64,000 nt of DNA from Anaerolineae bacterium (lineage in GTDB: Bacteria > Chloroflexota > Anaerolineae > Aggregatilineales > Phototrophicaceae): assembly GCA_020849765.1 (NCBI GenBank), contig JADLAY010000027.1, forward strand, positions 38,096 through 102,095, written 5' to 3'. This document shows positions 27,118 to 35,701 of the stretch, piece after piece (the first letter of the stretch is position 1; each line of letters starts with the position of its first letter). A program made the translations under genes and the position numbers. The notes beneath the pieces were generated by a model, which searched no databases, was not told the DNA's origin, and was given only the letters and a program-made list of their open reading frames with translations.

Positions 27118-28611
27118 TCAGTCGAAACGGCGCGCCAGCACCAGCACGAAACTGCCGTGCGTCGTCGGACGGTCTGCGCCTTCAAAGCGCGAGGCCTGAA
27201 TGTAGTAGACGCCGCTCGCGGGCAGCGTGAAGCGCTCGATCAGCGCGTTCTGCGAGCCGCCGCTGTCGTCGTCGCTGACCAGCACCTGTTGATTGGCGTC
27301 GAGCAGGGTGACCACGGAGTCGAGATCGCCACCCGTACGCGCCATACTGATCGTGATCGAGTCGCCCGCCGCGCCGTAGAAGGCGACCAGCAGCCGCGGC
27401 ACCAGATCGTCCAGCGTGCCGTTGGCCGTGCTGCCATAGACCATACGCCCGATATCGCCGGGCACGCCATCGAAGGCGTTGCCCTCTTCGTGCAGTGTCA
27501 GCAGATAAGTGCCCGCAGTCGTGCCTTGATCGCGCTGGAAACGCGTCGCGACCACATAGAATGTGCCGTCGTAGGGCAGCGCGAATTGGCGGATGGCGGC
27601 ATCCTGCCCACCACCGCCGTCGTCGTCGGTCGCCAGCGTGTTCTCCTGATCGTCGGTCAGGACGAGCAGCGAATCGAGCGCGCCGCCGTCGCGCTTCATC
27701 TCAACCGTGATCACATCGAACTGCTTGCCTTCGAAGCGATAGAACTGTTCGAAGCGCGCCTCGGTGATCTCGCCGTCGTAAGGCTGATCGGGGATCAGCG
27801 GGATCGGCGCCTGCGCGGTGCGCCCCAGGCCGCCGGTTGTGCCTGAATCGAGCTTGAGGATGAAACTGCCGCTGCTGCGCCCGGCCACCTGGCCGTAGCG
27901 CGTGGCGATGATGACGTAGGTATCATCCTTCTCGATGATGTGGCCGACGATGGCGGCGTCCAGGCTGCCGCTGCCCTCGACCTCGTCGTTTTCTGCGACG
28001 ACGACGCCCTGGCTATCGACCAGTTGCAGCGCGGGGTCGAGATCGCCCGATGTGCGCTCCATGTGCAGGGTGATGATGTCACCGCGACGTGCGCGAAAGG
28101 TGTAATAGATTCGTGGGTTCATATCCGTGATCTGGTTGAGCACGGTATCGCCGTAGCGCAGTCCGCTGCCATCGGAAAAGCTGACGCCGATGCGGTCGAG
28201 TTCGAGGTCGAAGTCACCGCTGGTCGTGCCTAAGCCATAGCCAAAGCGACCGACGACGACGTAATAGCGGCTCGTCTGCGGGATGCGTAGGGAGTCGATG
28301 TGGATATCGCGTGTGCCGCTGCTGTCGTCGCGCTGCGCCAGGATCGTGCCCGCGCCATCCATGACGAGCAAGATCGGGTCAAGATCGCCGCTGGTCGCGC
28401 GCAGCGTCAGCGAGATGAATTCGCCGCGCAGCCCATCGAAGCCGAAGACGACACGCGGCTCGCGGTCGCTGATGGTGCCGCTTGCGCCCAGGCCATAAGC
28501 CAGGTCAGGTTCTTCCGGCGCTTCGGGTGTCTCGTTAGTCTCCTGCGCCCGAACGGTCAACAGCGGTGCGATCAGCAGCAAGAGCAGAGCAAGCAGCAAG
28601 AATCGCCGCAT
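27118..28611 (-). CDS. Secreted protein with four PPC (pre-peptidase C-terminal) domains
   Basis: Signal peptide MRRFLLLALLLLLIAPLLTVRAQ, then four similar domains of about 110 residues, each with the PPC landmarks: an F-x-G/A beta-strand, DxI-type strand (GEFISLTL, GDIITLHM, FDVITVEM, GDSITISM), GDLDPxL/SLDS-type core, and a DDDSGG-like acidic turn. PPC domains are non-catalytic beta-sandwiches found on exoproteins, probably aiding secretion or binding. Here no catalytic domain is attached. The start at 28611 is preferred for the signal peptide; an in-frame ATG at 28680 immediately follows the previous stop and would add 23 polar residues. Confidence 0.75.
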   Translation of the reverse strand: MRRFLLLALLLLLIAPLLTVRAQETNETPEAPEEPDLAYGLGASGTISDREPRVVFGFDGLRGEFISLTLRATSGDLDPILLVMDGAGTILAQRDDSSGTRDIHIDSLRIPQTSRYYVVVGRFGYGLGTTSGDFDLELDRIGVSFSDGSGLRYGDTVLNQITDMNPRIYYTFRARRGDIITLHMERTSGDLDPALQLVDSQGVVVAENDEVEGSGSLDAAIVGHIIEKDDTYVIIATRYGQVAGRSSGSFILKLDSGTTGGLGRTAQAPIPLIPDQPYDGEITEARFEQFYRFEGKQFDVITVEMKRDGGALDSLLVLTDDQENTLATDDDGGGGQDAAIRQFALPYDGTFYVVATRFQRDQGTTAGTYLLTLHEEGNAFDGVPGDIGRMVYGSTANGTLDDLVPRLLVAFYGAAGDSITISMARTGGDLDSVVTLLDANQQVLVSDDDSGGSQNALIERFTLPASGVYYIQASRFEGADRPTTHGSFVLVLARRFD

Positions 28612-28683
28612 GGGGTGAGACGGTGCCCACCGCCCATCTGAAACCGGCAGTCTGCTGCGCTGCGCGCTCTCGGTCGACATAGG

Positions 28684-29076
28684 CTAAAACAGTGACAGTT
28701 GATGGGGATCGTCGTCCGGCGGCGCGTAATACTCTTCGCTGACAGGCGGCGTCTCTTCTTCCTCGGCTTCGTCCGTCTCTTCGTCGTCCACGTCGGTGAC
28801 TTCCGCCACGGGTGGCAGCGGCGGCTCCTCCTTGGGCGCGCTCGCCTGGATCATGGCAACCGTGGCCGGGTCGGGCTGGAAATCGGGATCGACGTCGTCC
28901 ATGTGCATGGTCGCTTGCAAGCGCAGCTCAGCCAGATCGGCATCGCTGAAACCGGCTTCCTGCATGACGCTGATCAACGTGCGCTCGGTCGACACGTCCT
29001 GGATGCGCACCACGTGTGTGTAATGTGCCCGCAGGCACTCACGCCATTCTTCGGCGAAAATGCTTCGCTGCTTCAT
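28684..29076 (-). CDS. Small acidic protein with C-terminal beta-clamp-binding motif
   Basis: A 130-residue protein of unknown function. The N-terminal 75 residues look helical and conserved (MKQRSIFAEEWRECLRAHYTHVVR, ELRLQATMHMDDV); the next 45 are highly acidic and probably disordered; the last five are QLSLF, a perfect match to the consensus pentapeptide (QLxLF) by which polymerases and repair factors bind the DNA sliding clamp. The start at 29076 lies two bases after the stop of the metallohydrolase gene, so translation is probably coupled. I do not assign a function; a role in replication or repair is suggested by the tail only. Confidence 0.7.
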   Translation of the reverse strand: MKQRSIFAEEWRECLRAHYTHVVRIQDVSTERTLISVMQEAGFSDADLAELRLQATMHMDDVDPDFQPDPATVAMIQASAPKEEPPLPPVAEVTDVDDEETDEAEEEETPPVSEEYYAPPDDDPHQLSLF

Positions 29077-29078
29077 GT

Positions 29079-30482
29079 TCAGACTTCGAAACTCTGCTTC
29101 CAATCCGGAATTTTAGCACTGAGGCCGAATTGACTGTGCAGCCCGTCGGCCAGCGCCATGGCGGGTTCCAATTCCCCGTGGACGAGGAACATATGGTTCG
29201 GGCGTTTCTCGTAGGCGCCGACCCATTCCAACAGGCCGATGCGGTCGGCATGACCGCTCAAGCCGGTCGTGGCTTCTACTTTGGCCCGCACGTCGTACTC
29301 TTCGCCGAAGATGCGTACGCGCCGATCGCCGTCGTACAGGCGCCGACCCAGCGTACTCTCGGCCTGGAAGCCCACGATCAGGATCGTGTTGCGCTCGTCT
29401 TCAATGTTGTTCTTCAGATGGTGGAGGATGCGCCCCGTCTCCGCCATGCCGCTCGCGCTGATGACGATAGCCGGTTCGCGCAGGAAGTTGATCTGCTTGC
29501 TCTGGTCAGTCGTCCGCGTGTAGGTCAGGTCGTCGAAGCCGAAGGGATCGTCGACCTTGTTGCCGGAGATGAACTCGCGGATTTCGGCGTCGTAGCATTC
29601 GGGATGCGAGCGGAAGGCGCCCGTCACATTGATGGCGAGCGGGCTGTCGACGAAGATCGGCAGCTTCGGGATGTCGCCCTTGAGGCGCAGCTCGTGCAGC
29701 ATGTAGACCAATTGCTGTGTCCGGCCGACGGCAAATGCCGGGATGATGACTTTGCCACCGCGTCGGTACGTATCGACGATGATCTGTTCGATGCGTTTGG
29801 TCTCGAAGCCCATGTCGTCGTGCACGCGGTTGCCGTAAGTGCTCTCCATGATCAGCACGTCGGCGCGGTCAATCATCTCCGGATCGCGGATGATCGGGAT
29901 TCCTTTGCGTCCCAGATCGCCGCTGAAGACCAGCCGCAGATCGCGTTTTTGCTCTTGGTCTTCGATGTCGAGCACGACGATCGTGCTGCCCAACATGTGC
30001 CCGGCATCGCGGAAGGTCAGGGTGATGCCGGGTGCGATCTTCCGCGGGCGAAAATAGCCCTGGCCGATGAAGCTGTCCAGGCTTTGCGCGGCGTCTTCCT
30101 GCGTGTAGATCGGTTCGGCAGGACCTTCGCCGCGGCGTTTGCGCTTCTTGTTCAGGAATTCGACGTCGCGCTCCTGGATGTGCCCGCTGTCGAGCAGCAT
30201 CGTCGCGCACAGATCGCGGGTCGCGTAGGTGCAGATGATGTCGCCGCGAAAGCCGTTCTTGACCAGATTGGGGATGTTGCCGGAATGATCGATGTGTGCG
30301 TGCGAGAGCACCATCACGTCGACCGAGGCCGGGTCATAGGGCAGATGCATGTTGCGCTTGTAAGCCTCGGCGCGATGCCCCTGATACAGCCCGCAGTCGA
30401 GCAGGATGCGCTGTCCGTTGACCTCGATCATGTGCTGGGAGCCGGTCACTGTGCGCGCCGCGCCGTAGAATGTAATTTTCAT
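29079..30482 (-). CDS. Beta-CASP metallo-beta-lactamase-fold RNA/DNA hydrolase
   Basis: A 467-residue metallohydrolase like bacterial homologues of CPSF73/YSH1 nucleases. Zinc motifs are LSHAHIDHSGN (HxHxDH), DAGHMLGS (His), FSGDLGRKG (Asp) and the C-terminal SGHADR and VHGELEPA. The beta-CASP signature is present with VIISASGMAETGR and the RTQQLVYML helix. The start ATG 30482 gives the usual MKITFYGAARTVTGSQH; the longer in-frame reading runs back into the rnd gene and is not credible. Enzymes of this family process or degrade RNA. It follows rnd in the same operon, supporting an RNA-related role. Confidence 0.9.
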   Translation of the reverse strand: MKITFYGAARTVTGSQHMIEVNGQRILLDCGLYQGHRAEAYKRNMHLPYDPASVDVMVLSHAHIDHSGNIPNLVKNGFRGDIICTYATRDLCATMLLDSGHIQERDVEFLNKKRKRRGEGPAEPIYTQEDAAQSLDSFIGQGYFRPRKIAPGITLTFRDAGHMLGSTIVVLDIEDQEQKRDLRLVFSGDLGRKGIPIIRDPEMIDRADVLIMESTYGNRVHDDMGFETKRIEQIIVDTYRRGGKVIIPAFAVGRTQQLVYMLHELRLKGDIPKLPIFVDSPLAINVTGAFRSHPECYDAEIREFISGNKVDDPFGFDDLTYTRTTDQSKQINFLREPAIVISASGMAETGRILHHLKNNIEDERNTILIVGFQAESTLGRRLYDGDRRVRIFGEEYDVRAKVEATTGLSGHADRIGLLEWVGAYEKRPNHMFLVHGELEPAMALADGLHSQFGLSAKIPDWKQSFEV

Positions 30483-30496
30483 GCCAGGATCTACTC

Positions 30497-31693
30497 CTAA
30501 TTGTGGGTCGTCGTGTCTTCGCTGTGCGCCTTGTGCCGCTGGCGGTGTTTCTTCGGGGCGTGCCGCTGAATGATTTCTACCAGCTCGTCGCCATAGGTTT
30601 TCAGACGCCACGGGCCGAGCACGGATAGATCGCGTAGTTCGTCGTAGGTCTGGGGCATGTGTTCGGCCATCGCCCACAACGCATCCCGCGAGACGATCAC
30701 GTCCGATTCGACTTCGCGTTCGTTGGCCCGGTCGCGCCGCCACTCGCGCAGCACGGTGTAGAGTTCGACGATGCGCGGATCTGCCGCAGGCTCCGGCTCC
30801 GGCGGTTCCGGTAATGGCGCCTCGTTGCCGTCCACGATCAAACGCAGCACGTCGCGCCCGAAACGGCGGATGTTGCCATCGCTCATCCCGTGAATTGAGC
30901 TGAGGTCTTTCGTCGTCTCCGGCGCATGGCGCGCGAGCGCGATCAGGGTTTTGTCGCTCAGGACTTTGAATGGCGGCACGTCGCGGCGCTCGGCCAGTCC
31001 ATCGCGCCACAGGTAGAGTTCACGCAGGATGGCCGCCTGGCGCATGGTCAGGTTGTTCGGCAGCGCCAGACGCCAGTAGCCTTCAGGGTTGAAGTGATTG
31101 TTTGCCGTGCGCACGCCGCACAGTTCGTCGAAAAGCTCGTAGGCTTCCGGCGTGCGATCCATTTCCTCCAGCCGCGCCTTCAGATAGTCACGCAGGACGG
31201 GCAGGTAGTGGGTGTCCATCTGGGCATAACGCAGGCTGCTGGCGGCCAGCGGACGCTGCCCCCAATCGTCGCGTTGGTGACTCTTGTCGACGTGGATGCC
31301 GAGAAATTCTGTGAGCAGCGCGCCGAGGCCGACCGCTCGATAGCTGCTGACGCGGGCCGCCACCATGGTGTCGAACAGGTTGCTGATGCTGAAGTTGAAA
31401 TCGCGCTTCAGGCACATCAGGTCATATTCGGCGGCGTGAAAGACCTTCTCGATCTTCGGGTCGGCGAAGATCGGCCCCAGCGGCGACAGATCGCCAATCG
31501 TGAGCGGGTCGACGATGAAATCTGCCTCGCGCGTCGAGATCTGGATCAGACAGACGCGCTCGCGATAAGCGTGCAGACTGTTGGACTCGGTATCAATGGC
31601 CAGCAGCGGCTCGCGCGCCAACAGGGGAACGAGGCTTTGCAGGCGATGATCGTCATCAATGTACGCGGCGGGGGGAAGTCCATTTAAAGCCAT
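30497..31693 (-). CDS. rnd: Ribonuclease D-like 3'-5' exonuclease with HRDC domain
   Basis: A 398-residue DEDD-family exoribonuclease. Exo I is LAIDTESNSLH (Asp, Glu), Exo II is VFHAAEYDLMCL (Asp), and Exo III is LRYAQMDTHYLPVL (Tyr-x3-Asp). HRDC-type helices follow (PPFKVLSDKTLIALA, DLSSIHGMSDGNIRRFG), then an acidic region and a second HRDC-like tail. RNase D trims tRNA and other small RNA 3' ends. Its start overlaps the end of corA by ten bases. The last 40 residues are basic (KHRQRHK), perhaps for RNA binding. Confidence 0.9.
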   Translation of the reverse strand: MALNGLPPAAYIDDDHRLQSLVPLLAREPLLAIDTESNSLHAYRERVCLIQISTREADFIVDPLTIGDLSPLGPIFADPKIEKVFHAAEYDLMCLKRDFNFSISNLFDTMVAARVSSYRAVGLGALLTEFLGIHVDKSHQRDDWGQRPLAASSLRYAQMDTHYLPVLRDYLKARLEEMDRTPEAYELFDELCGVRTANNHFNPEGYWRLALPNNLTMRQAAILRELYLWRDGLAERRDVPPFKVLSDKTLIALARHAPETTKDLSSIHGMSDGNIRRFGRDVLRLIVDGNEAPLPEPPEPEPAADPRIVELYTVLREWRRDRANEREVESDVIVSRDALWAMAEHMPQTYDELRDLSVLGPWRLKTYGDELVEIIQRHAPKKHRQRHKAHSEDTTTHN

Positions 31694-32610
31694 TGGCGAA
31701 ACCGGAAATAAATCAACATAAGGAAGGCGATCAACAGCATCGCAGCGCTGATGATCCAGAACGATTGCGGATGATCCGATAACGGCAGTTCGGTCAGATT
31801 CATGCCGTAAATGCTTGAGATCAACGTCAGCGGCAGCATGATGACGGAGATGACCGTCAGCACGCGCATGACGTTGTTGATGCGATGGCTGAGTAGCTTG
31901 TCTGCTGTATCGGCCAGCCCTTCGATCACTTCGTAATCCTCGTCTACGATGTCGCGCGCGCGGTGCATATGGTCGGCGATGTCGTCGAAATAATCTTCGA
32001 GATCGTCGCGGAAGACCTGGCGCGTGTTGCGCTCCAACGATTCGATGACCGGCACCATCTGGCGAATGATGCGGCGCAGGGCGATGATATCGCGGCGCAC
32101 CATCGCGATATCCCGAATGAGCACGCGTCCCTCGTCGCTGAAGATGCGCTCTTCCAGATCATGGATGTTCTGGTCGACCTTGCGCAAGATCGGAAAGATA
32201 TAATCGACCAGCGTGTCGACGATCACGTAAAAGGCATGCGCGGCGCCCTTACCCATGATGGTGACGCGCCGGGCTTCTTCTTCCTCCGCGCCGCCATACA
32301 ACGCTTCCAACGGTTTGAAGACACCCTCGGTCGCCGTCGAGGTGACGATGAAGCCACGCCCGACGAACAGGTCGACCTCGTAAGGCCGCGTCAAACGCAT
32401 CTTGGCATCCCAACGCGGAAAATGGAAGACCGCAAACAGATATTCGTCGTCGACGTCGATTTTGGCGCGCTCGATATTGCTGGTGATGTCTTCCACATTC
32501 AGCGGGTGGATGAACGGATACAGCCGTTGAATTGCGGTGACATCCTGCGGCGTCGGATTGACGAGGTTGATCCAGGTCGTGCTATTGTAGGTCAGGCTGT
32601 AGATCGTCAT
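31684..32610 (-). CDS. corA: CorA-family divalent cation transporter
   Basis: A 308-residue magnesium/cobalt channel of the CorA family. The cytoplasmic funnel occupies about 240 residues; the C-terminus has two membrane helices with the selectivity motif YGMNLTEL between them, followed by SFWIISAAMLLIAFLMLIYF. The start ATG 32610 begins MTIYSLTYNSTTWINL; the frame is open to 32646 but the extension lacks support. It is the first gene of a minus-strand run (corA, rnd, metallohydrolase, clamp-motif protein, PPC protein) and divergent from a two-component system. Confidence 0.88.
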   Translation of the reverse strand: MTIYSLTYNSTTWINLVNPTPQDVTAIQRLYPFIHPLNVEDITSNIERAKIDVDDEYLFAVFHFPRWDAKMRLTRPYEVDLFVGRGFIVTSTATEGVFKPLEALYGGAEEEEARRVTIMGKGAAHAFYVIVDTLVDYIFPILRKVDQNIHDLEERIFSDEGRVLIRDIAMVRRDIIALRRIIRQMVPVIESLERNTRQVFRDDLEDYFDDIADHMHRARDIVDEDYEVIEGLADTADKLLSHRINNVMRVLTVISVIMLPLTLISSIYGMNLTELPLSDHPQSFWIISAAMLLIAFLMLIYFRFRQWL

Positions 32611-32750
32611 AGATGCATTATCAAACGAACTGCATAGATTCGACAAGTCATGCTCTTATCGCCTATTGTATCCCCGGATAAAGAAATTTTCGCGTTTGTC
32701 GCTGCATCAAATGTCCCGTAATGCGGCGGTAATCCAGGCAGGGTAAGCTC

Positions 32751-33464
32751 GTGAATAAAGGGAAAACCATTGTTGTGATCGATGACGAGGCGACGATTCG
32801 CGATGTCGTCCGCCGTTATCTGGAGGTTGAAGGGTTTCGCGTGATCGAAGTGGAAGACGGCCATCAGGCGCTCGATCTGCTGCGCGACCAGCGCGTCGAC
32901 CTGATCCTGCTCGACATCATGCTGCCGGGCGTCGATGGGTTTTCATTGGCGCGCCTGCTGCGTAATGCGCCGGATTATCAAAGCCTGCACGGCGAGGTGC
33001 CAATCATCATGCTGACGGCGCGTGGCGACGAGCGTGACCGCCTGGGCGGCTTCGAGCTTGGCATCGACGACTACATCGTCAAGCCGTTCAGCCCGCGCGA
33101 GGTTGTGGCACGCGTCAAGGCTGTGCTGCGTCGCAGCGCGCCGGACGACGCCGGCAGCGAAGAGCCGCGTACCTTCGGCGACCTGCACATCGACCCGCGG
33201 CGGCGCGTGGTCATCCTGCGCGGTGAGCCAGTTTCGCTCACGGCCAAGGAGTTCGACTTACTGTGGTTGTTTGCCCGCCATCCCCAGCAGGTACTCACGC
33301 GCGACCAATTGCTCGATCATGTGTGGGGGCACGATTTCTACGGCGACGAGAGCACCGTCACGGTGCACATCCGCCGCCTGCGCGAAAAGATCGAGCCGGA
33401 CCCGGCAAACCCGATCTTCATCCACACATTGCGGGGCGTAGGGTACAAATTTGAACCTGCTTAG
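32751..33464 (+). CDS. OmpR/PhoB-family response regulator
   Basis: A 237-residue two-domain regulator. The receiver has the acidic pocket VIDDEATIRD, phospho-acceptor Asp55 in DLILLDIMLPGVDG, the Thr of IIMLTARGDE and the Lys of DDYIVKPFSPRE. The C-terminal winged-helix reads LTAKEFDLLWLFARHPQQVLTRDQLLDHVWG and ends VHIRRLREKIEPDPANPIFIHTLRGVGYKFEP, the PhoB-type ending. It starts with GTG. The partner kinase gene overlaps its 3' end by 14 bases, so the pair is translationally coupled. Confidence 0.93.
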   Translation: MNKGKTIVVIDDEATIRDVVRRYLEVEGFRVIEVEDGHQALDLLRDQRVDLILLDIMLPGVDGFSLARLLRNAPDYQSLHGEVPIIMLTARGDERDRLGGFELGIDDYIVKPFSPREVVARVKAVLRRSAPDDAGSEEPRTFGDLHIDPRRRVVILRGEPVSLTAKEFDLLWLFARHPQQVLTRDQLLDHVWGHDFYGDESTVTVHIRRLREKIEPDPANPIFIHTLRGVGYKFEPA

Positions 33465-34701
33465 CAACCGCGCACTCTCCCCCATCCTTGCCCTGATCTT
33501 CGCCTTGCTGGTGGCGCTTGCCATCGCCATGGGCATGATCGTGCTGACGCTCAACCCACCAATGCAAGACATCCAGCAGTTGATGCTGTTCATGATCGGC
33601 ACGGGGGTCGTCACAATTGGCGGCGTTTATCTGCTCTACCGGCGCAGGCTGGTGCAGTGGTTTACCAGCCTGCGCTGGACGCTGCTCGCCATCATCATCC
33701 TGACCGTGCTGCTCGTCTTCATCAATGTGCTGGTCACAGCGCAGTTGATGTTCATCAGTGAGCACGACCTGCTGCTGACGAGCGCCTTGCTCGTTTACGG
33801 TGGGGTGATCGCGATCATTTCCGTCATCTTCATCGCCGGGACGTTGATCGAGCGAATCGAACTGCTGGGCGATGCCTCGCGCCGCGTCGCGCAGGGCGAT
33901 CTCAAGACGCGGCTGACCGTGCGCGGTAACGACGAACTGGCGCAGCTCGCCCGCATGTTCAACAGCATGGCCGAAGAGCTGCAGGCGGTCGACGCGCAGA
34001 AACGCGCGCTCGAACAGACCCGGCGCGATCTGGTCGCCTGGGCGTCGCACGATCTGCGTTCACCGCTGGCGGCCGTGCGCGCCATGAATGAAGCCATCCT
34101 CGACGGCGTGGTCAACGATGAAGCCACGATCACGCGCTATCGCCAGCAGATGCAGCGTGAGATCGAACACCTGGGTCATTTGATCGACGATCTGTTCGAA
34201 CTGGCGCAGATGGATGTCGGCCATCTTGCGCTGGAGCGCCGCCCGACCAATCTTCGGGCACTGGTCGAGGATACGCTGGAAAGCCTGGCCGCGCGCGCCG
34301 CCGAATCGTACGTTCGTCTCTCCAGCAACATCCCGGCGGATTTGCCGACGATGCGCCTCGCCACCGATAAGATCGAGCGCGTGCTTTACAACCTGCTCGA
34401 TAACGGCCTAAGGCATACGCCCGCCGGGGGCAGCATCGACGTCGACGTCGAAAAGCGCGGCAACGAGGTCCTCCTGCGCGTGCGCAACACCGGCTCGATC
34501 ATCGCCCCTGCCGATCTGCCGCACATCTTCGACCGTTTTTATCGCGGCGAAAATGCGCGCACGCCGCATCGTGACGGGCAGCGTGGCGCCGGTCTCGGCC
34601 TCGCCATCACGCGCGGCTTTGTCGAAGCGCACGGCGGGCACATCACTGTCGACAGCGATCCCGAACACGGCACGACCTTCACCGTCACGCTGCCCGTGTA
34701 A
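33451..34701 (+). CDS. HAMP-domain sensor histidine kinase
   Basis: A 416-residue membrane kinase, partner of the preceding regulator. Four hydrophobic segments occur in the first 140 residues (ALIFALLVALAIAMGMIVL, LLAIIILTVLLVFINVLV and others) with only short loops, so it probably senses within or near the membrane. HAMP follows (RRVAQGDLKTRLTVRGNDELAQL), then HisKA with His200 in WASHDLRSPLAA, and HATPase with LYNLLDNGLRHTPAGG, FDRFYRGENAR and GAGLGLAITRGFVEAHGG. The TTG start lies inside the regulator gene. The target genes are unknown; the adjacent thioredoxin-like gene is a possibility. Confidence 0.92.
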   Translation: MNLLSNRALSPILALIFALLVALAIAMGMIVLTLNPPMQDIQQLMLFMIGTGVVTIGGVYLLYRRRLVQWFTSLRWTLLAIIILTVLLVFINVLVTAQLMFISEHDLLLTSALLVYGGVIAIISVIFIAGTLIERIELLGDASRRVAQGDLKTRLTVRGNDELAQLARMFNSMAEELQAVDAQKRALEQTRRDLVAWASHDLRSPLAAVRAMNEAILDGVVNDEATITRYRQQMQREIEHLGHLIDDLFELAQMDVGHLALERRPTNLRALVEDTLESLAARAAESYVRLSSNIPADLPTMRLATDKIERVLYNLLDNGLRHTPAGGSIDVDVEKRGNEVLLRVRNTGSIIAPADLPHIFDRFYRGENARTPHRDGQRGAGLGLAITRGFVEAHGGHITVDSDPEHGTTFTVTLPV

Positions 34702-34802
34702 TCTGCTCGTAACCCGGATCGTGTTCAACTGAATCGGCGCACGGTGACCGCTCATCGCGTCACGTGTCCCCATCGTCAACGAGGGAGAAAGGCAGCGATT
34801 AG

Positions 34803-35621
34803 ATGTCGCTCATGTCCTCCAACTTGCTGCTCCGTGCCGCCGCGCTGGCGCTGACCGTCGTGCTCGTGGCCGTGCTGACCGGTGTCACCTTCGCAGGTTC
34901 GTCGATCAAGCTCGGCTCAACGCCGTCACAAACGCAGCCCGCCTCCGATCTGCCCAACCGCGGCGCTGCCGAAGAGATCCGCAGCCGCGGCTGGCTCAAC
35001 AGCGATCGCCCGCTGCGCCTGCAGGACCTGCGCGGGAGTGTCGTCCTGCTCGAATTCTGGACCTTCGATTGCATCAACTGCATTCACACGCTGCCACATG
35101 TTGAGGGATGGCACGAAACCTACGCCGATCAGGGGCTGGTGACGATTGGCGTGCACTTTCCGGAATTCGGCTATGAGCACGACGTGCAGAATGTACGCGC
35201 CGCGGCGGAGCGCCTGGGCGTCACCTACCCGATTGCGCTCGACAACGACGGCGCGACCTGGGACGCCTACAACCAGCGCTACTGGCCGACGATCTACCTG
35301 ATCGACAAGCAGGGGAATATCCGCTATCTCACCATCGGCGAAGGGCGCTACGACCAGACGGAAGCTGCCATCCAGGCGCTGCTCGCCGAAACCTACACGC
35401 CAGAATCCTCGGCAGAGACGGCGGATGCGCCCGTCTACCTGACGCCGGATCTCGTTCTCAACGTGCGCGCCGGTGCGGGCCTCGATTATGACATCATCGG
35501 CGCGATCCAGCCGGGCATGGCCTTCGTCGTCGAGGGTGAGAGCGCGGGCTGGTATCAGATCACCTATGGCGATCACAACGGCTACGTCAGCGCGGATTAC
35601 GTCACCGTCCAGGGATCGTAG
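34803..35621 (+). CDS. Secreted TlpA/DipZ-like thioredoxin fused to an SH3-type domain
   Basis: A 272-residue exported protein. A membrane-spanning signal (LLLRAAALALTVVLVAVLTGV) precedes a thioredoxin fold: LLEFWTFDCINCIHTLP, with redox cysteines Cys90 and Cys93, and the cis-Pro in YWPTIYLIDKQG. It is like the DipZ C-terminal domain and AhpC/TlpA oxidoreductases. The last 65 residues are a bacterial SH3 domain (LNVRAGAGLDYDIIGAIQPG, WYQITYGDHNGYVSADYV). Such SH3 domains usually bind cell-wall peptide, so the fusion should hold a disulfide reductase near the envelope. It follows the two-component pair in the same direction with a 101-base spacer. Confidence 0.82.
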   Translation: MSLMSSNLLLRAAALALTVVLVAVLTGVTFAGSSIKLGSTPSQTQPASDLPNRGAAEEIRSRGWLNSDRPLRLQDLRGSVVLLEFWTFDCINCIHTLPHVEGWHETYADQGLVTIGVHFPEFGYEHDVQNVRAAAERLGVTYPIALDNDGATWDAYNQRYWPTIYLIDKQGNIRYLTIGEGRYDQTEAAIQALLAETYTPESSAETADAPVYLTPDLVLNVRAGAGLDYDIIGAIQPGMAFVVEGESAGWYQITYGDHNGYVSADYVTVQGS

Positions 35622-35701
35622 GCGAGCGCTGCTGTTCAAGTGCGCCTCAGCCGCTACAATAGCCGCATATCACAAGGCTAAGTGCTGAGGTCGCATCTCG
35701 T

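Noticed and set aside
29016..30500. 494-codon open frame opposite the beta-CASP nuclease
   Set aside because: Antisense of strongly conserved zinc motifs; no domain of its own.
30483..31010. Long N-terminal extension of the beta-CASP protein
   Set aside because: It lies inside rnd and has no similarity to the family, while ATG 30482 gives the standard N-terminus.
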